Assembly (NCBI GenBank): GCA_963796125.1
Contig: CAWCKM010000038.1
Location: forward strand, 1-44,021
Length of the DNA: 44,021 nt
Source of the DNA: DASPRG01 sp963796125
GTDB lineage: Bacteria; Nitrospirota; Thermodesulfovibrionia; Thermodesulfovibrionales; SM23-35
Direction of reading: 5' to 3'
This document shows, piece by piece, positions 8,456 through 16,645 of the stretch. The notes under the pieces were generated by a model, which saw nothing but the letters and a program-made list of their open reading frames with translations, did not search any database and was not told where the DNA came from. Both the position numbers and the translations under genes were made by a program. Every line of letters begins with the position of its first letter. Positions within the stretch are counted from its first letter, which is position 1.

Positions 8456-10336
8456 TTAGGATTTAAGCAGGAACTTCCTTACATCTCCAACTCGAAGGGT
8501 AATCTTGTTTGAATCGAGGTATTCGAGAATCGGAAGGGCGTATTTTCTCGTTGTGCCAAGAATATCCCTGAATTCAGCTACTGTCATTTCAGGCTTCTTG
8601 CTGAAGAAATTCTTAAGAGCAGCAATCATCTTATTGTAAGCAGAAGAAGCAAGATACATGGAATCACTGATCCTTACGAGACTCCCTTCTTTCACCATGA
8701 GTTTCAAAATGTCTGAAAGATGTTTCTGATCCAGCTTGAGGGATTGAGATAATTCTTCCTTGCTTGGTGGCTGGAATTCATTTTTCTGAAGAAGGTCAAA
8801 AATCCTGGGCTTCAGTGTTTCTTCAGCTTGTGAGAGGACCGTACTGAATGTCTTGAGACGGATGATCTCCTTTTCCATAACCACTTCTTTGAGAGAAGCA
8901 ACCAGTCCACCGAACAGTCTGGGCTCAATTTTAAATGCTGCCCTGAGTTCCTCTTTTGGCATTCCGGGTTTCAGAGGGTTTTTCGCATGGAAATTCCTGA
9001 GGGTCTGGATGACCTTTTCTCTGAAAAGATCAAAAAACGTCTTATGAATAAGTACATCTTCTATAACCAGCAGGATCCCATTTCTTTTCAGTGTCTCTAT
9101 AGCTTCTCTTATTGCTGGTATTTCAGCCTTTATCCATCCCTCAAGGGCCATTACAGAAATACCGTAAAGCCCTGACTGGAGAACTTTTAAGGAAATCTTA
9201 TCACTGAGACTGCTTTTTTCGAATGTCATCAGGATTTCATGAATGTCTTTCTGTTTTCTTTTCGGTGGAGATGGGTCGAACACTTCTCCTCCGCCAATCG
9301 TCTCAACAGGGGAAAATCTCCTGATGATATATCTGTCGCCAGAGGTTGAGACGACAGGGTCCTGTAGCCTGAACTGGCAATAGCCTGACTCCCCGGCTTT
9401 GAGTTCATTCCTCCCGTAAAGGATGACACGTGCAATGGTCTCTGAAGTGGCAAGATGGAAATGGACAAGGCTCTTATTTTTGAGATCCGGTGAATCCTGA
9501 AGGAGTTCTACTTTTGCATCAATGATTTTTGTCGGAATATATCTTCCGGGCACTACAACAGCATCTCCCCTTTTCAGTTCTTCTTTCTCGATGCCCTGAA
9601 GGTTTATCGCGACCCTCTGCCCTGCATATGCAGTCTGTATTGGTTTCCCATGACTATGGAGACCACGGATCCTGCTCTTTAAATTGCTTGGAAGTATTTC
9701 TACACCATCATCAACAGAGATATTCCCGGATAGGGCAGTCCCGGTAATGACTGTTCCAAACCCTTTGAGTGTAAAGACCCTGTCAATGGGAAGCCTGAAA
9801 AGACCTCTCGTTGGTTTCGGTTCGACCTTCAATGCGACTTTCCGTATCTCTTCTTTCAGGACATCTATATTGAACATTGTCTTCGACGAGACCGGTACGA
9901 CAGGAGCACCTTCGAGGAAGGTGCCTCTTACAAAGTTCCTCACTTCATCCTTCATGAGCTCAAGCCAGTCACTCTCAACGAGATCCGCCTTTGTAATTAC
10001 AATAAGACCTGATTTGATCTTCAGAAGGTCACAGATGTACAAATGCTCTCTGCTCTGGGGCATAACACCTTCATCAGCAGCAATAACGAGGAGGACGAGG
10101 TCTATCCCGCCTGCACCTGCAAGCATATTCCTGACAAGTCTTTCATGCCCCGGGACATCCACAATTCCAATCGTAAGGCCGTCAGGATAACTGAGGTCTG
10201 CAAAACCAAGGTCAATCGTGATACCTCTCTCTTTCTCCTCTTTAAGCCTGTCCGGGTCTATTCCTGTCAGGGCTTTGACAAGTGCACTCTTGCCGTGGTC
10301 TATATGGCCTGCAGTTCCAAGTATTACGTAATGCAT
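8456..10336 (-). CDS. selB: Selenocysteine-specific translation elongation factor SelB
   Basis: 626 residues, normal for the family. The N-terminal GTPase has GHIDHGKSALVKALTG (G1), DVPGHERLVRNM (G3) and ITKADLV (G4), followed by beta-barrel domains and four winged-helix modules from about residue 375 that bind the SECIS hairpin of selenoprotein mRNA. SelB delivers selenocysteinyl-tRNA to in-frame UGA codons. The start overlaps the end of mqnD by 13 bases, so translation is coupled. No selA, selC or selD is in the window, and I found no convincing selenoprotein here, so those must lie elsewhere. Confidence 0.95.
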   Translation of the reverse strand: MHYVILGTAGHIDHGKSALVKALTGIDPDRLKEEKERGITIDLGFADLSYPDGLTIGIVDVPGHERLVRNMLAGAGGIDLVLLVIAADEGVMPQSREHLYICDLLKIKSGLIVITKADLVESDWLELMKDEVRNFVRGTFLEGAPVVPVSSKTMFNIDVLKEEIRKVALKVEPKPTRGLFRLPIDRVFTLKGFGTVITGTALSGNISVDDGVEILPSNLKSRIRGLHSHGKPIQTAYAGQRVAINLQGIEKEELKRGDAVVVPGRYIPTKIIDAKVELLQDSPDLKNKSLVHFHLATSETIARVILYGRNELKAGESGYCQFRLQDPVVSTSGDRYIIRRFSPVETIGGGEVFDPSPPKRKQKDIHEILMTFEKSSLSDKISLKVLQSGLYGISVMALEGWIKAEIPAIREAIETLKRNGILLVIEDVLIHKTFFDLFREKVIQTLRNFHAKNPLKPGMPKEELRAAFKIEPRLFGGLVASLKEVVMEKEIIRLKTFSTVLSQAEETLKPRIFDLLQKNEFQPPSKEELSQSLKLDQKHLSDILKLMVKEGSLVRISDSMYLASSAYNKMIAALKNFFSKKPEMTVAEFRDILGTTRKYALPILEYLDSNKITLRVGDVRKFLLKS

Positions 10337-11173
10337 AACAGATCATCCACCGGTTCTTTCAGCATTCCTTTCATTGCAGCCTTTCTGAAGAGATCTTTTA
10401 CTGCTGATAACCCTTCTTCACCGATATCCAAAGAATAATCATTCACATAGAAATTTATATGCTGGTCTATAACCTGGTCCTCGAGTTCCTGGGAATGCTG
10501 TTTAATATACAGCTTTGGTTCATCTCTGTGGCTTAAGGAATATTCAATGCTTTTTCTTATAAGAGAGTCAACCTTTTTTATGACATCTTTTCCAAGATCC
10601 TCTTTTTGCAAGAATACCACCGAGAGGAAGAGGAAGACCTGTTACATTCTCCCACCATTCACCAAGGTCTACAACCTGCTTTAATCCGTAAAGATGGTAT
10701 GTGAACCTTCCTTCATGGATTATCAGCCCTGCATCCACATCTCCCCTCGACACTGAATCCATTATCCTGTGAAAGTCCATTTCAACGTGAGATGAAAACT
10801 GAATCCCGGAATCGGAGGCAAAAAGCTGAAGGAGGAGATTCGCTGTTGTGAGCTTGCCGGGAATTGCGATCTTCTTCCCCTGTAAACTCTTCACCGTATT
10901 TTTGTCTTTTGAAACGATGAGGGGACCACACCCTCTGCCCATGGCGCTTCCAGATCGGAGGAGGCAGTAGTCTTTTCGGAGAAAACCAAAAGCATGATAT
11001 GAAACCTTTGTTATATCGAGTTCTGAACTCAATGCCATCCTGTTTAGCGTCTCAACATCAAGCAGGGTCTCTTTAAAAACAAAATCTTCTGTATCAATTT
11101 TTCCATGGACAAGGGCGTAAAAAATAAACGTATCATTCGGGCAAGGCGAATAACCGATGGAAATGTTTCTCAT
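10324..11173 (-). CDS. mqnD: 1,4-dihydroxy-6-naphthoate synthase MqnD (frame break near 10605)
   Basis: Joined length about 282 residues, right for MqnD, the futalosine-pathway enzyme that turns cyclic de-hypoxanthine futalosine into 1,4-dihydroxy-6-naphthoate on the way to menaquinone. The N-terminus SIGYSPCPNDTFIFYALVHG and the later GPLIVSKD and IHEGRFTY segments are typical of this periplasmic-binding-like fold. The frame breaks in a run of five A (GGILAK then EDLGKDVIKK in the other frame). ATG 11173 overlaps the stop of the aminopeptidase gene (ATGA), which favours it over ATG 11179. Other mqn genes are not nearby. Confidence 0.85.
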
Positions 11174-12311
11174 GCACATCCTTCACAAATGAGTTTGCCC
11201 GATTTGAGAATGGCCTGTTTACTACCGTCTTTATGGATTAACGTCACAGTTGGTTTCAGAAAAATAAAATCCTGATGAAACGGTGTCTTAACTTTGCCTC
11301 CGAAAGAACTGTTGTCACCAAGGGCTATATGGATGGTTCCAAGGATTTTTTCCGATTCGAGAATATTGTCCAACCGTGTAGCGCGGTCGTTTGTGCCTAT
11401 ACCAAATTCGGCAATATTGCTGTTTTCCTTTCTTTCATCCAGTTTTCCTCTGAGATATTCTACATATGCATCTTCTCCTTCAATATTTACCACAATTCCA
11501 TCTTTGATCATGAGGATAATTGGTGACGAAAGATGCCTTGTCGGAGCCCATTCAAGAATGAGTCTCCCTCTGGCTGTCCCTTCCAAAGGTGCTATATAGA
11601 CTTCACCAGCGGGAAGGTTGCCGAAAGAACCAGGTTTTTTCAGAATGCCTGTATCAGACCCTGCTTTTCTTCCTTTCTTCGAGAATGAGATAAAAGATCC
11701 ATTCAATGTCTTTACTTCCACAAACTCAGCCCTGTTTACTTCTTTTGCAATCTTTTCTGTCCTTTTTGCGAGAGCTTTCCAGTCCACATGCATCGCACCT
11801 TCGAGCATCGTGATATCGAACAGGGGCATACTTGCATACCTGCAGCCGCAAATCCTTGTCAGGAAATCTCTGAACCTCGTGTGGCTGGTGGAATAGTTTG
11901 AAATAGCAATCACGCAGTCTACAGTATTCTTTTTATATCTTCTGATGATTTCTTCAGCCCTTTTTATTTCCCTGTCCTCTGCATTCTTCAGGAGAAGAGG
12001 GAGAAGGAGGTTCTCTTTCCTTAAGGTCTCAACCGCCTTTTTTCCAAAAGCAACACTCCCAGAGCTCTTCCGGAGGTTCTGCACCATGACTTCCGGTTGC
12101 AGGATATTCATGGAATATGATTGTCTTACAGATATTTTTTCCAATCTCAGCAGCGAAGAGAGAAAGACATCTGAGCTTTAATCTCCGGTCCTTATCTGAC
12201 TTCATCTATTTCTTCTCTCTCAGAAGGTCTGTCAGTAAAGATAAGAACTTTTTCGTCTTCTTTAACACCGAGATTAATTCTGAATATGTCTCTCAGTGTT
12301 GAGGTAATCAA
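11170..12311 (-). CDS. M29-like aminopeptidase, two frame breaks
   Basis: Most of the protein (ISNYSTSHTRFRDFLT, EGAMHVDW, EWAPTRHLS, GTNDRATRL, GDNSSFGGKVKTPFHQDFI) matches the metal-dependent aminopeptidase family related to M29. Upstream, two more frames carry its N-terminus: TTG 12311 gives ITSTLRDIFRINLGVKEDEK and LIFTDRPSEREEIDEVR. After a break near 12195 comes KTIIFHEYPATGSHGAEPPE, and after another near 12065 VAFGKKAVETLRKENLLLP. The joined length is about 380, usual for the group. The start is 5 bases after the purF stop, and the end overlaps mqnD, so it is the second gene of this operon. Confidence 0.75.
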
Positions 12312-12316
12312 TGGTT

Positions 12317-13714
12317 CTACCTGAATAAGAATTCCATCTGTTCGAGGTGTTCACCGGGGAAGCTGATGGGGTACTGGTTATCAAAGCAGGCAGTGCAGTA
12401 ATTATGAGGATCGGGTATTATCCCCTTCAGTCCCTGAAGACTGAGATAGGTAAGGGAATCGGCAGTGACATATTTTTTGATCTCCTCGATGAGGTGAGTG
12501 GATGCAATCAGCTCCTGTCGTGTGGGTGTGTCAATACCGTAAAAGCAGGGTCCAATGGTTGGGGGAGAACTGATCTTCAGGTGCACCTCTTTAGCGCCTC
12601 CTCCTTCCCTCAACATCTTTACGATCTTTTTGCTTGTTGTCCCCCTCACGATCGAGTCGTCTATGACAATCAACCTCTTTCCCTCAAGGAGCTTTCTTAC
12701 CGGATTGAGCTTTATCTTTACACCAAAATGTCGTATGCTATTCTTTGGCTCTATGAAAGTCCTTCCAACATAGTGATTCCGTATGAGACCAAAATCAAAC
12801 GGTATCTTGCTCTCCTCAGAGAATCCTATGGCAGCAGGCACACCTGAGTCAGGGACAGGAATAACAAGGTCTGCTTCGGTGTGAGACTCCCGTGCAAGCT
12901 GTCTTCCAAACTCCTTCCTCATCTCGTTTACGTTTACTCCGCCAAAGATGTTGCTGTCAGGCCTGGAAAAATAGATGAACTCGAATACACAGAAAGCCTT
13001 CTTTATATAGTTAAGCCTTAGGGACCGTAACCCCTGTTCTCCCATAATAAATACTTCTCCTGGCTCTATATCCCTTATATACGTTGCCCCGATGAGATCA
13101 AAGGCACAGGTCTCAGAAGCGACGATATATGCACCATCCTTAATGCCGAGAGACAGGGGTCTTACTCCATAGGGGTCCCTTACAGCGATGAGTTCTTTTT
13201 CTCTCATGATTAAGAGACTGAAGGCACCGTTTATCTGTTTCAGCGCATGGAGGACCCTCTCATTGAAATCATCTCCCTTTGCATGGGCGATGAGATGCAC
13301 GATGACCTCACTGTCTGAGGAGGACTGAAATATTGCTCCCTCATTCTCAAGAGATTCCCTGAGTTCTGTGGCATTGACGAGGTTTCCATTGTGTGCGATT
13401 GCAAGGGTGCCGAGGGCAAAGTTTGCAACGATGGGCTGGACATTCCTTAGGACACTGCTTCCTGCTGTTGAGTATCTGTTATGCCCTATGGCTATATGAC
13501 CGGGAAGCCTCTTCAGTCGTTTTTCACTGAAGACGTCAGCAACGAGTCCTCTGGATTTTTCGAGAAAGAGGTGCCTCCCGTCAGATGAACAGATGCCGGA
13601 ACCCTCCTGACCCCTGTGCTGAAGAGCATATAAACCGAGATAGGTAAGGTTTGCCGCTTCAGGATGTCCGTATACCCCGAATATTCCACACTCCTCATGC
13701 ATATCGTGGAACAT
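12317..13714 (-). CDS. purF: Amidophosphoribosyltransferase PurF
   Basis: 465 residues. The enzyme makes 5-phosphoribosylamine from PRPP and glutamine, the first step of purine synthesis. Cys9 after the short propeptide MFHDMHEE would become the N-terminal nucleophile. RGQEGSGI and HNGNLVNA belong to the glutaminase domain. VIDDSIVRGTTS is the PRPP loop. Four cysteines in the expected places (AFCVFEF, GPCFYGID, YCTACF) suggest the 4Fe-4S form seen in Bacillus. It is the first gene of the coupled minus-strand run ending in selB. The 5' neighbour region is the non-coding repeat cluster. Confidence 0.95.
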   Translation of the reverse strand: MFHDMHEECGIFGVYGHPEAANLTYLGLYALQHRGQEGSGICSSDGRHLFLEKSRGLVADVFSEKRLKRLPGHIAIGHNRYSTAGSSVLRNVQPIVANFALGTLAIAHNGNLVNATELRESLENEGAIFQSSSDSEVIVHLIAHAKGDDFNERVLHALKQINGAFSLLIMREKELIAVRDPYGVRPLSLGIKDGAYIVASETCAFDLIGATYIRDIEPGEVFIMGEQGLRSLRLNYIKKAFCVFEFIYFSRPDSNIFGGVNVNEMRKEFGRQLARESHTEADLVIPVPDSGVPAAIGFSEESKIPFDFGLIRNHYVGRTFIEPKNSIRHFGVKIKLNPVRKLLEGKRLIVIDDSIVRGTTSKKIVKMLREGGGAKEVHLKISSPPTIGPCFYGIDTPTRQELIASTHLIEEIKKYVTADSLTYLSLQGLKGIIPDPHNYCTACFDNQYPISFPGEHLEQMEFLFR

Positions 13715-13938
13715 AGATTATTCTACCATAACAGGGCCTTTTAATGAGGATGTGCTTTTCAAAACTGGAAATTTAAGGATAAGAAAGCAAAAATATCAGT
13801 TTAAAATTCAGAAAATTATTACATGCCAAAACCTATCCATATCAAGTTCTTAATAAGCTTCTTTTGTGATGCTTGTCACAGAAATATCCGTGTCATAGAA
13901 GTATAAATTTAAGTGATACCCCATTCCCCTCCCCATTT

Positions 13939-13978
13939 GTAGAATCAATTTGAGCTGTCAAGCTCAAATTGATTCTAC
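13939..13978. repeat. Perfect 18-base inverted repeat with 4-base loop
   Basis: GTAGAATCAATTTGAGCT (13939-13956) is followed after GTCA by its exact reverse complement (13961-13978). No T-run follows on either side, so a simple terminator is unlikely. It opens the cluster of inverted repeats that ends at 14384. Confidence 0.9.
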
Positions 13979-14223
13979 CCCAACCTGTTTTCAAGGACTA
14001 CTTTTCTTTCAGTAATACAACAAACTTAGCCAGAGCATTGACTGAAGCACTAAGAAGTATAATTCCCACCCAGGAAAAAACGGGAAAGAAGAACATTACA
14101 GATCAAAAAGGCTTATTCATTATGCAAAATTATTTTAAGGAATGGTTTCAATTTCATGAAATAATACATGAAATCAGAGAGTATATGGCATCAAAAGGGG
14201 AGGGTAACGGGAGATTAAAGTAA
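13969..14223 (+). CDS. Possible small protein of unknown function
   Basis: An 84-codon frame opens with a TTG inside the right arm of the inverted repeat. An internal ATG at 14121 would give a 33-residue product (MQNYFKEWFQFHEIIHEIRE and so on). The amino-acid mix is plausible, but I recognise no family and see no good ribosome site at either start. Its last codons overlap a nested hairpin. It may be the tail of a lost gene or of a small mobile element rather than a working gene. Confidence 0.25.
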   Translation: MILPQPVFKDYFSFSNTTNLARALTEALRSIIPTQEKTGKKNITDQKGLFIMQNYFKEWFQFHEIIHEIREYMASKGEGNGRLK

Positions 14224-14301
14224 ACACAGCGGAATGTTGGGGTAACATTCCTGCTTGGGAGTATATTTTGTGTTTACCTGGGGTAAAGAATTACCCTCCC
14301 C
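14197..14301. repeat. Nested triple inverted repeat
   Basis: Three stems sit inside each other: GGGGAGGGTAA (14197-14207) with TTACCCTCCCC (14291-14301), GTAAACACA (14220-14228) with TGTGTTTAC (14269-14277), and GGAATGTT (14231-14238) with AACATTCC (14244-14251). A competing hairpin GGGTAA-agaa-TTACCC (14281-14296) would use the outer right arm instead. A T-rich stretch follows on the plus strand. It could be a terminator or a folded RNA or DNA element. Confidence 0.75.
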
Positions 14302-14350
14302 ATTTTTATATAACATTAAACGGTTTAAAATATAATGCCAAAATATTGCC

Positions 14351-14384
14351 AATTTAATGCCAGTTATATAACTGGCATTAAATT
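14351..14384. repeat. Perfect 34-base palindrome without spacer
   Basis: AATTTAATGCCAGTTAT is followed directly by its reverse complement. Related half-motifs (TAATGCC, ATTGCC) lie just upstream at 14334-14350. A perfect palindrome of this length is rare by chance. It could be a cruciform, a dimeric protein site or the end of a small mobile element. Confidence 0.9.
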
Positions 14385-14521
14385 AAAGATGTTCTGTTTC
14401 CCTTTCAGTAGATCTCTGAAACGCTGAGAGAAGATCAACTATCCCTCGGGAGATAACAATCTATCTGCTTGTTCTGGTGAAAGTGAAGCAACTGGTTTTT
14501 ACGTACTTTTCTGGGAAACAG

Positions 14522-14584
14522 CTAGCAGGAATTCTTACATTTACATGTCATTGAAGGTTTTTTTGAGACTTTTGTTATTGTCAT
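14522..14584 (-). CDS. Candidate 20-residue Cys-rich peptide
   Basis: ATG 14584 stands 6 bases after AAAGGAGGT, one of the best ribosome sites in the window. A matching promoter lies 50 bases further up (14637-14664). The product begins MTITKVSKK and ends TCKCKNSC before a TAG. Beyond the TAG the same frame stays open for 28 more codons (LFPRKVRKNQLLHFHQ and on, another Cys). Either this is a genuine tiny peptide, or a longer ~49-residue protein whose TAG arose from a base error or mutation. Function unknown; no modifying enzyme is adjacent. Confidence 0.4.
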   Translation of the reverse strand: MTITKVSKKPSMTCKCKNSC

Positions 14585-14636
14585 AGAATACCTCCTTTCT
14601 CAGTCGGACTTCATGTCCTAATCCAAATATATCATA

Positions 14637-14664
14637 ATTATAACGGATAAATTAAGGACACAAA
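14637..14664 (-). promoter_or_regulatory. Sigma70-type promoter for the small Cys-rich ORF
   Basis: On the minus strand TTTGTG (14664-14659), a 16-base spacer and a perfect TATAAT (14642-14637) precede the strong ribosome site of the 20-codon frame. Confidence 0.45.
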
Positions 14665-14744
14665 CAGCAGTATTTATCTGATTTTCTTGTAAGTGTTATT
14701 CCTACATATTCTCGCAAATTGAATTTTAACAGGAGTAGAGCATA

Positions 14745-15593
14745 TTACAGATCAAGTTCTATTAGAGAAAGGGGGTTTATGTTTGTATTCATTACTTTGA
14801 CCCCGAAATGAAGGTGAGGACCACTTGACCTTCCTGATGAACCTACCAATCCGACAATATTACCCTTTGAGACCATCTCTCCTGATCTGACATGTATCTC
14901 TGATAGATGCATATATAGTGTATATATCCCTTGACCGTGATCAATAATGATGGTGTTGCCCCCGAAAAACAATTCCCCTGCGAATATAACCCTGCCGCGA
15001 TTTGAAGCCCTTACCTCTTCTCCCTCCTCTCCCCTTATATCCATTCCTCTATGTAGACTGATTCTCTTTTCATTAAATATTCGCTTTGTTCCAAAGAGAG
15101 AGGATATTTCATGTTCAAGGGGTAATATAAAATCTCCTTCCCAAAGCCGGCGATTCACTTTCCGGAATACTGATCTTAATTTTCTCTCCTCTTTCTTTAC
15201 CCTCTTCAGATTTTCGGTGCTTAAAAAGACTTTGTCTTCGGGCAATGAAAATTCTATGGTTGGAAAGTCGACTGGGTTAACGACTATTTTCATACATTTT
15301 CTCTTCTTGCCAATTTTAAGCTTAAGGGTATAGTCCCCTGGTTTTGCATTCATTCCAACTGCTCCAACAGCACAAAGGCATCCTTTACCACAGCGGCTAA
15401 AATAAAACTTTTTCCCCATGAATGAAACAGGAGACAACTTCAATACCTTTGTACCTGTCACCTTAATTACAAAAGCATCTCCCGGGATGACCTCCTGAGG
15501 TGATACGGTAACTTCTAAAGCAAGAATAGATTTACACGGGGGAAATGCAAAAAATACCATCATGAAGAAGAAAAAGATACTATGCTTTCTCAT
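14745..15593 (-). CDS. Exported M23-family metallopeptidase
   Basis: Start at ATG 15593 rather than the upstream in-frame ATG 15692, because AGAGGG precedes 15593 and a signal peptide begins there (MRKHSIFFFFMMVFFAFPPC). About 282 residues. A beta-rich domain with several cysteines (CGKGCLCAVG) and a coiled segment come first. The C-terminal LytM/M23 domain follows, with LHRGMDIRG (first metal ligands), YMHLS and GPHLHFG (last ligands). Enzymes of this family cut peptidoglycan cross-links in the periplasm, and the zinc ligands are intact. A short upstream frame and a hairpin precede it. Confidence 0.9.
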   Translation of the reverse strand: MRKHSIFFFFMMVFFAFPPCKSILALEVTVSPQEVIPGDAFVIKVTGTKVLKLSPVSFMGKKFYFSRCGKGCLCAVGAVGMNAKPGDYTLKLKIGKKRKCMKIVVNPVDFPTIEFSLPEDKVFLSTENLKRVKKEERKLRSVFRKVNRRLWEGDFILPLEHEISSLFGTKRIFNEKRISLHRGMDIRGEEGEEVRASNRGRVIFAGELFFGGNTIIIDHGQGIYTLYMHLSEIHVRSGEMVSKGNIVGLVGSSGRSSGPHLHFGVKVMNTNINPLSLIELDL

Positions 15594-15698
15594 ATTTGTT
15601 CCCTCTTTAAATGTACATGATCTGATTCTATTTCTAAAAGGTATTGGACTTTTTTCCCAGGGAAAAACCGTGTCTTTATCAAGCCTCTTCATAATTTT

Positions 15699-15773
15699 TC
15701 ATAATTTATTCATTAGCTCTTCATAACTATTCTGTATTCTAATCTCATGATTCCAAGGTTTTTTATGTATCAT
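15699..15773 (-). CDS. Possible 24-codon leader ORF upstream of the M23 gene
   Basis: ATG 15773 has a good ribosome site (AAGGAGTG, about 7 bases away) and reads MIHKKPWNHEIRIQNSYEE to a TGA at 15699-15701. After that single TGA the same frame stays open through ATG 15692 and into the peptidase gene. It may be a leader peptide, or the start of a separate small protein broken by a base error. Function unknown. Confidence 0.35.
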   Translation of the reverse strand: MIHKKPWNHEIRIQNSYEELMNKL

Positions 15774-15829
15774 TCTCGTTCACTCCTTCTTTTGAATTGC
15801 CTGGGGTTTTTATGCAAGCCTCAGGTCAA

Positions 15830-15855
15830 CAGGGAGGCACGCCCCTGCCTCCCTG
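15830..15855 (-). promoter_or_regulatory. Stable GC-rich hairpin in the leader of the M23 operon
   Basis: CAGGGAGGC (15830-15838) and GCCTCCCTG (15847-15855) form a 9-base stem with an 8-base loop. On the minus strand, GTCAA and TTGAC outside it can add a second stem, and a GGGG beside it can meet a later CCCC. It sits about 55 bases before the leader ORF start. On the plus strand it is followed by CCCCCTTTTT, like a terminator. I recognise no known riboswitch. Confidence 0.4.
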
Positions 15856-15933
15856 CCCCCTTTTTGACTCGTCGATAAAGCCTTTCCATAGAAGCTTACC
15901 TGTTTACGGTTGAAGACGTCTTTAAAGAAACAG

Positions 15934-15963
15934 TTGTATACAAAACTTTTATTGTCCTATAAT
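15934..15963 (+). promoter_or_regulatory. Sigma70-type promoter
   Basis: TTGTAT (15934-15939), an 18-base spacer and a perfect TATAAT (15958-15963) stand 39 bases upstream of the exported protein gene at 16002. Confidence 0.45.
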
Positions 15964-16001
15964 TAACTCTGAAAGTAATATAGCAATGAGGAGGGATAGG
16001 A

Positions 16002-16379
16002 ATGAAGAATATGACGATATTGTTTCTAACCATCACACTAATTCTAACCTCAGCCCCTGTATTTGCTGCTGATACCGATGGATTCATTGTTGTAATGGAT
16101 ATAGTCATAGCAAGACCGTTCGGTCTTGCAGCCCTTGTAATCGGTTCTGCTTTTTTTGCCGTTACTTATCCATTTGCAGCAATGAGCAACAGTGTCCATG
16201 AAACTGCGGATACCCTTGTTGGGGAACCATACAGATTCACCTTTCTCAGACCTCCTGGAGATTTCAGCGGAACCTATATGGCTGAACAGGACAAGGAAGC
16301 TAATGAACTTCAGCAACCGGGAAAGGATTCTGAAGCTGAGAAGGAGAATAAACCTCAGAAATCAGAAAACACACAGTAA
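16002..16379 (+). CDS. Small exported or membrane protein of unknown function
   Basis: 125 residues with a strong ribosome site (GAGGAGGGAT) before ATG 16002. A signal peptide (MKNMTILFLTITLILTSAPVFA) is followed by a mature N-terminus ADTDGFIV. One further hydrophobic segment lies at ~40-60 (PFGLAALVIGSAFFAVTYPF), then GEPYRFTFLRPPGDF, and a highly charged Glu/Lys/Gln tail from ~95. The layout suggests an exported protein with one membrane segment and a soluble tail. I recognise no named family. It has its own promoter and ends at a long hairpin shared with the converging zinc-ribbon gene. Confidence 0.75.
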   Translation: MKNMTILFLTITLILTSAPVFAADTDGFIVVMDIVIARPFGLAALVIGSAFFAVTYPFAAMSNSVHETADTLVGEPYRFTFLRPPGDFSGTYMAEQDKEANELQQPGKDSEAEKENKPQKSENTQ

Positions 16380-16442
16380 TAACTGATCTCAATTTCTCAA
16401 TATGATGGTCTGTAAGATCTTTTAAAAGGTTGTATGGGGAAA

Positions 16443-16478
16443 GTTTCCTGTGGCGAAGTACGCTTTGCCACAGGAAAC
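16443..16478. terminator. Long hairpin between converging genes
   Basis: GTTTCCTGTGGC (16443-16454) pairs perfectly with GCCACAGGAAAC (16467-16478), and the loop can extend the stem to about 16 pairs. It lies between the stops of converging genes, so a bidirectional transcription stop is likely, although no clear T-run follows. The core CCTGTGG resembles the hairpin at 38117-38137. Confidence 0.5.
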
Positions 16479-16486
16479 CGTTTAGA

Positions 16487-16645
16487 TCAGCTTTCGCAGC
16501 ACAGGCGTTTCATTTTTTTCTTTCCTGTCGGGGAAAGTGTAAGGACAACTTCGACCTTGTTTCCGCAGTAACTGCAACGTTGAATCCTGTTTTTGGCATC
16601 CGCCCGTGCTGAAACGTCGGTCTTTGATTTTCCTTTCTCTGCCAT
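16487..16645 (-). CDS. Small zinc-ribbon-like protein
   Basis: ATG 16645 follows AAAGGAGGGAT, so the 14 codons upstream are not used. The 52-residue product is basic and contains RCSYCGNKVEVVL and a terminal RLCCES. Cys-X2-Cys plus Cys-Cys gives four possible zinc ligands. Small proteins of this form bind nucleic acid or ribosomes in other families, but I cannot name this one. It converges on the exported protein gene across the hairpin at 16443-16478. Confidence 0.65.
   Translation of the reverse strand: MAEKGKSKTDVSARADAKNRIQRCSYCGNKVEVVLTLSPTGKKKMKRLCCES

Noticed and set aside
8456..10336. Selenoprotein genes expected near selB
   Set aside because: None of the in-frame TGA codons at the frame breaks continues the protein in the same frame as a plausible selenocysteine, and the peroxiredoxin and thioredoxin-fold active sites here use Cys.
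12117..12302. Plus-strand reading frame over the aminopeptidase 5' region
   Set aside because: It is antisense to the true N-terminus of the aminopeptidase, which is recognisable in the minus-strand frames.
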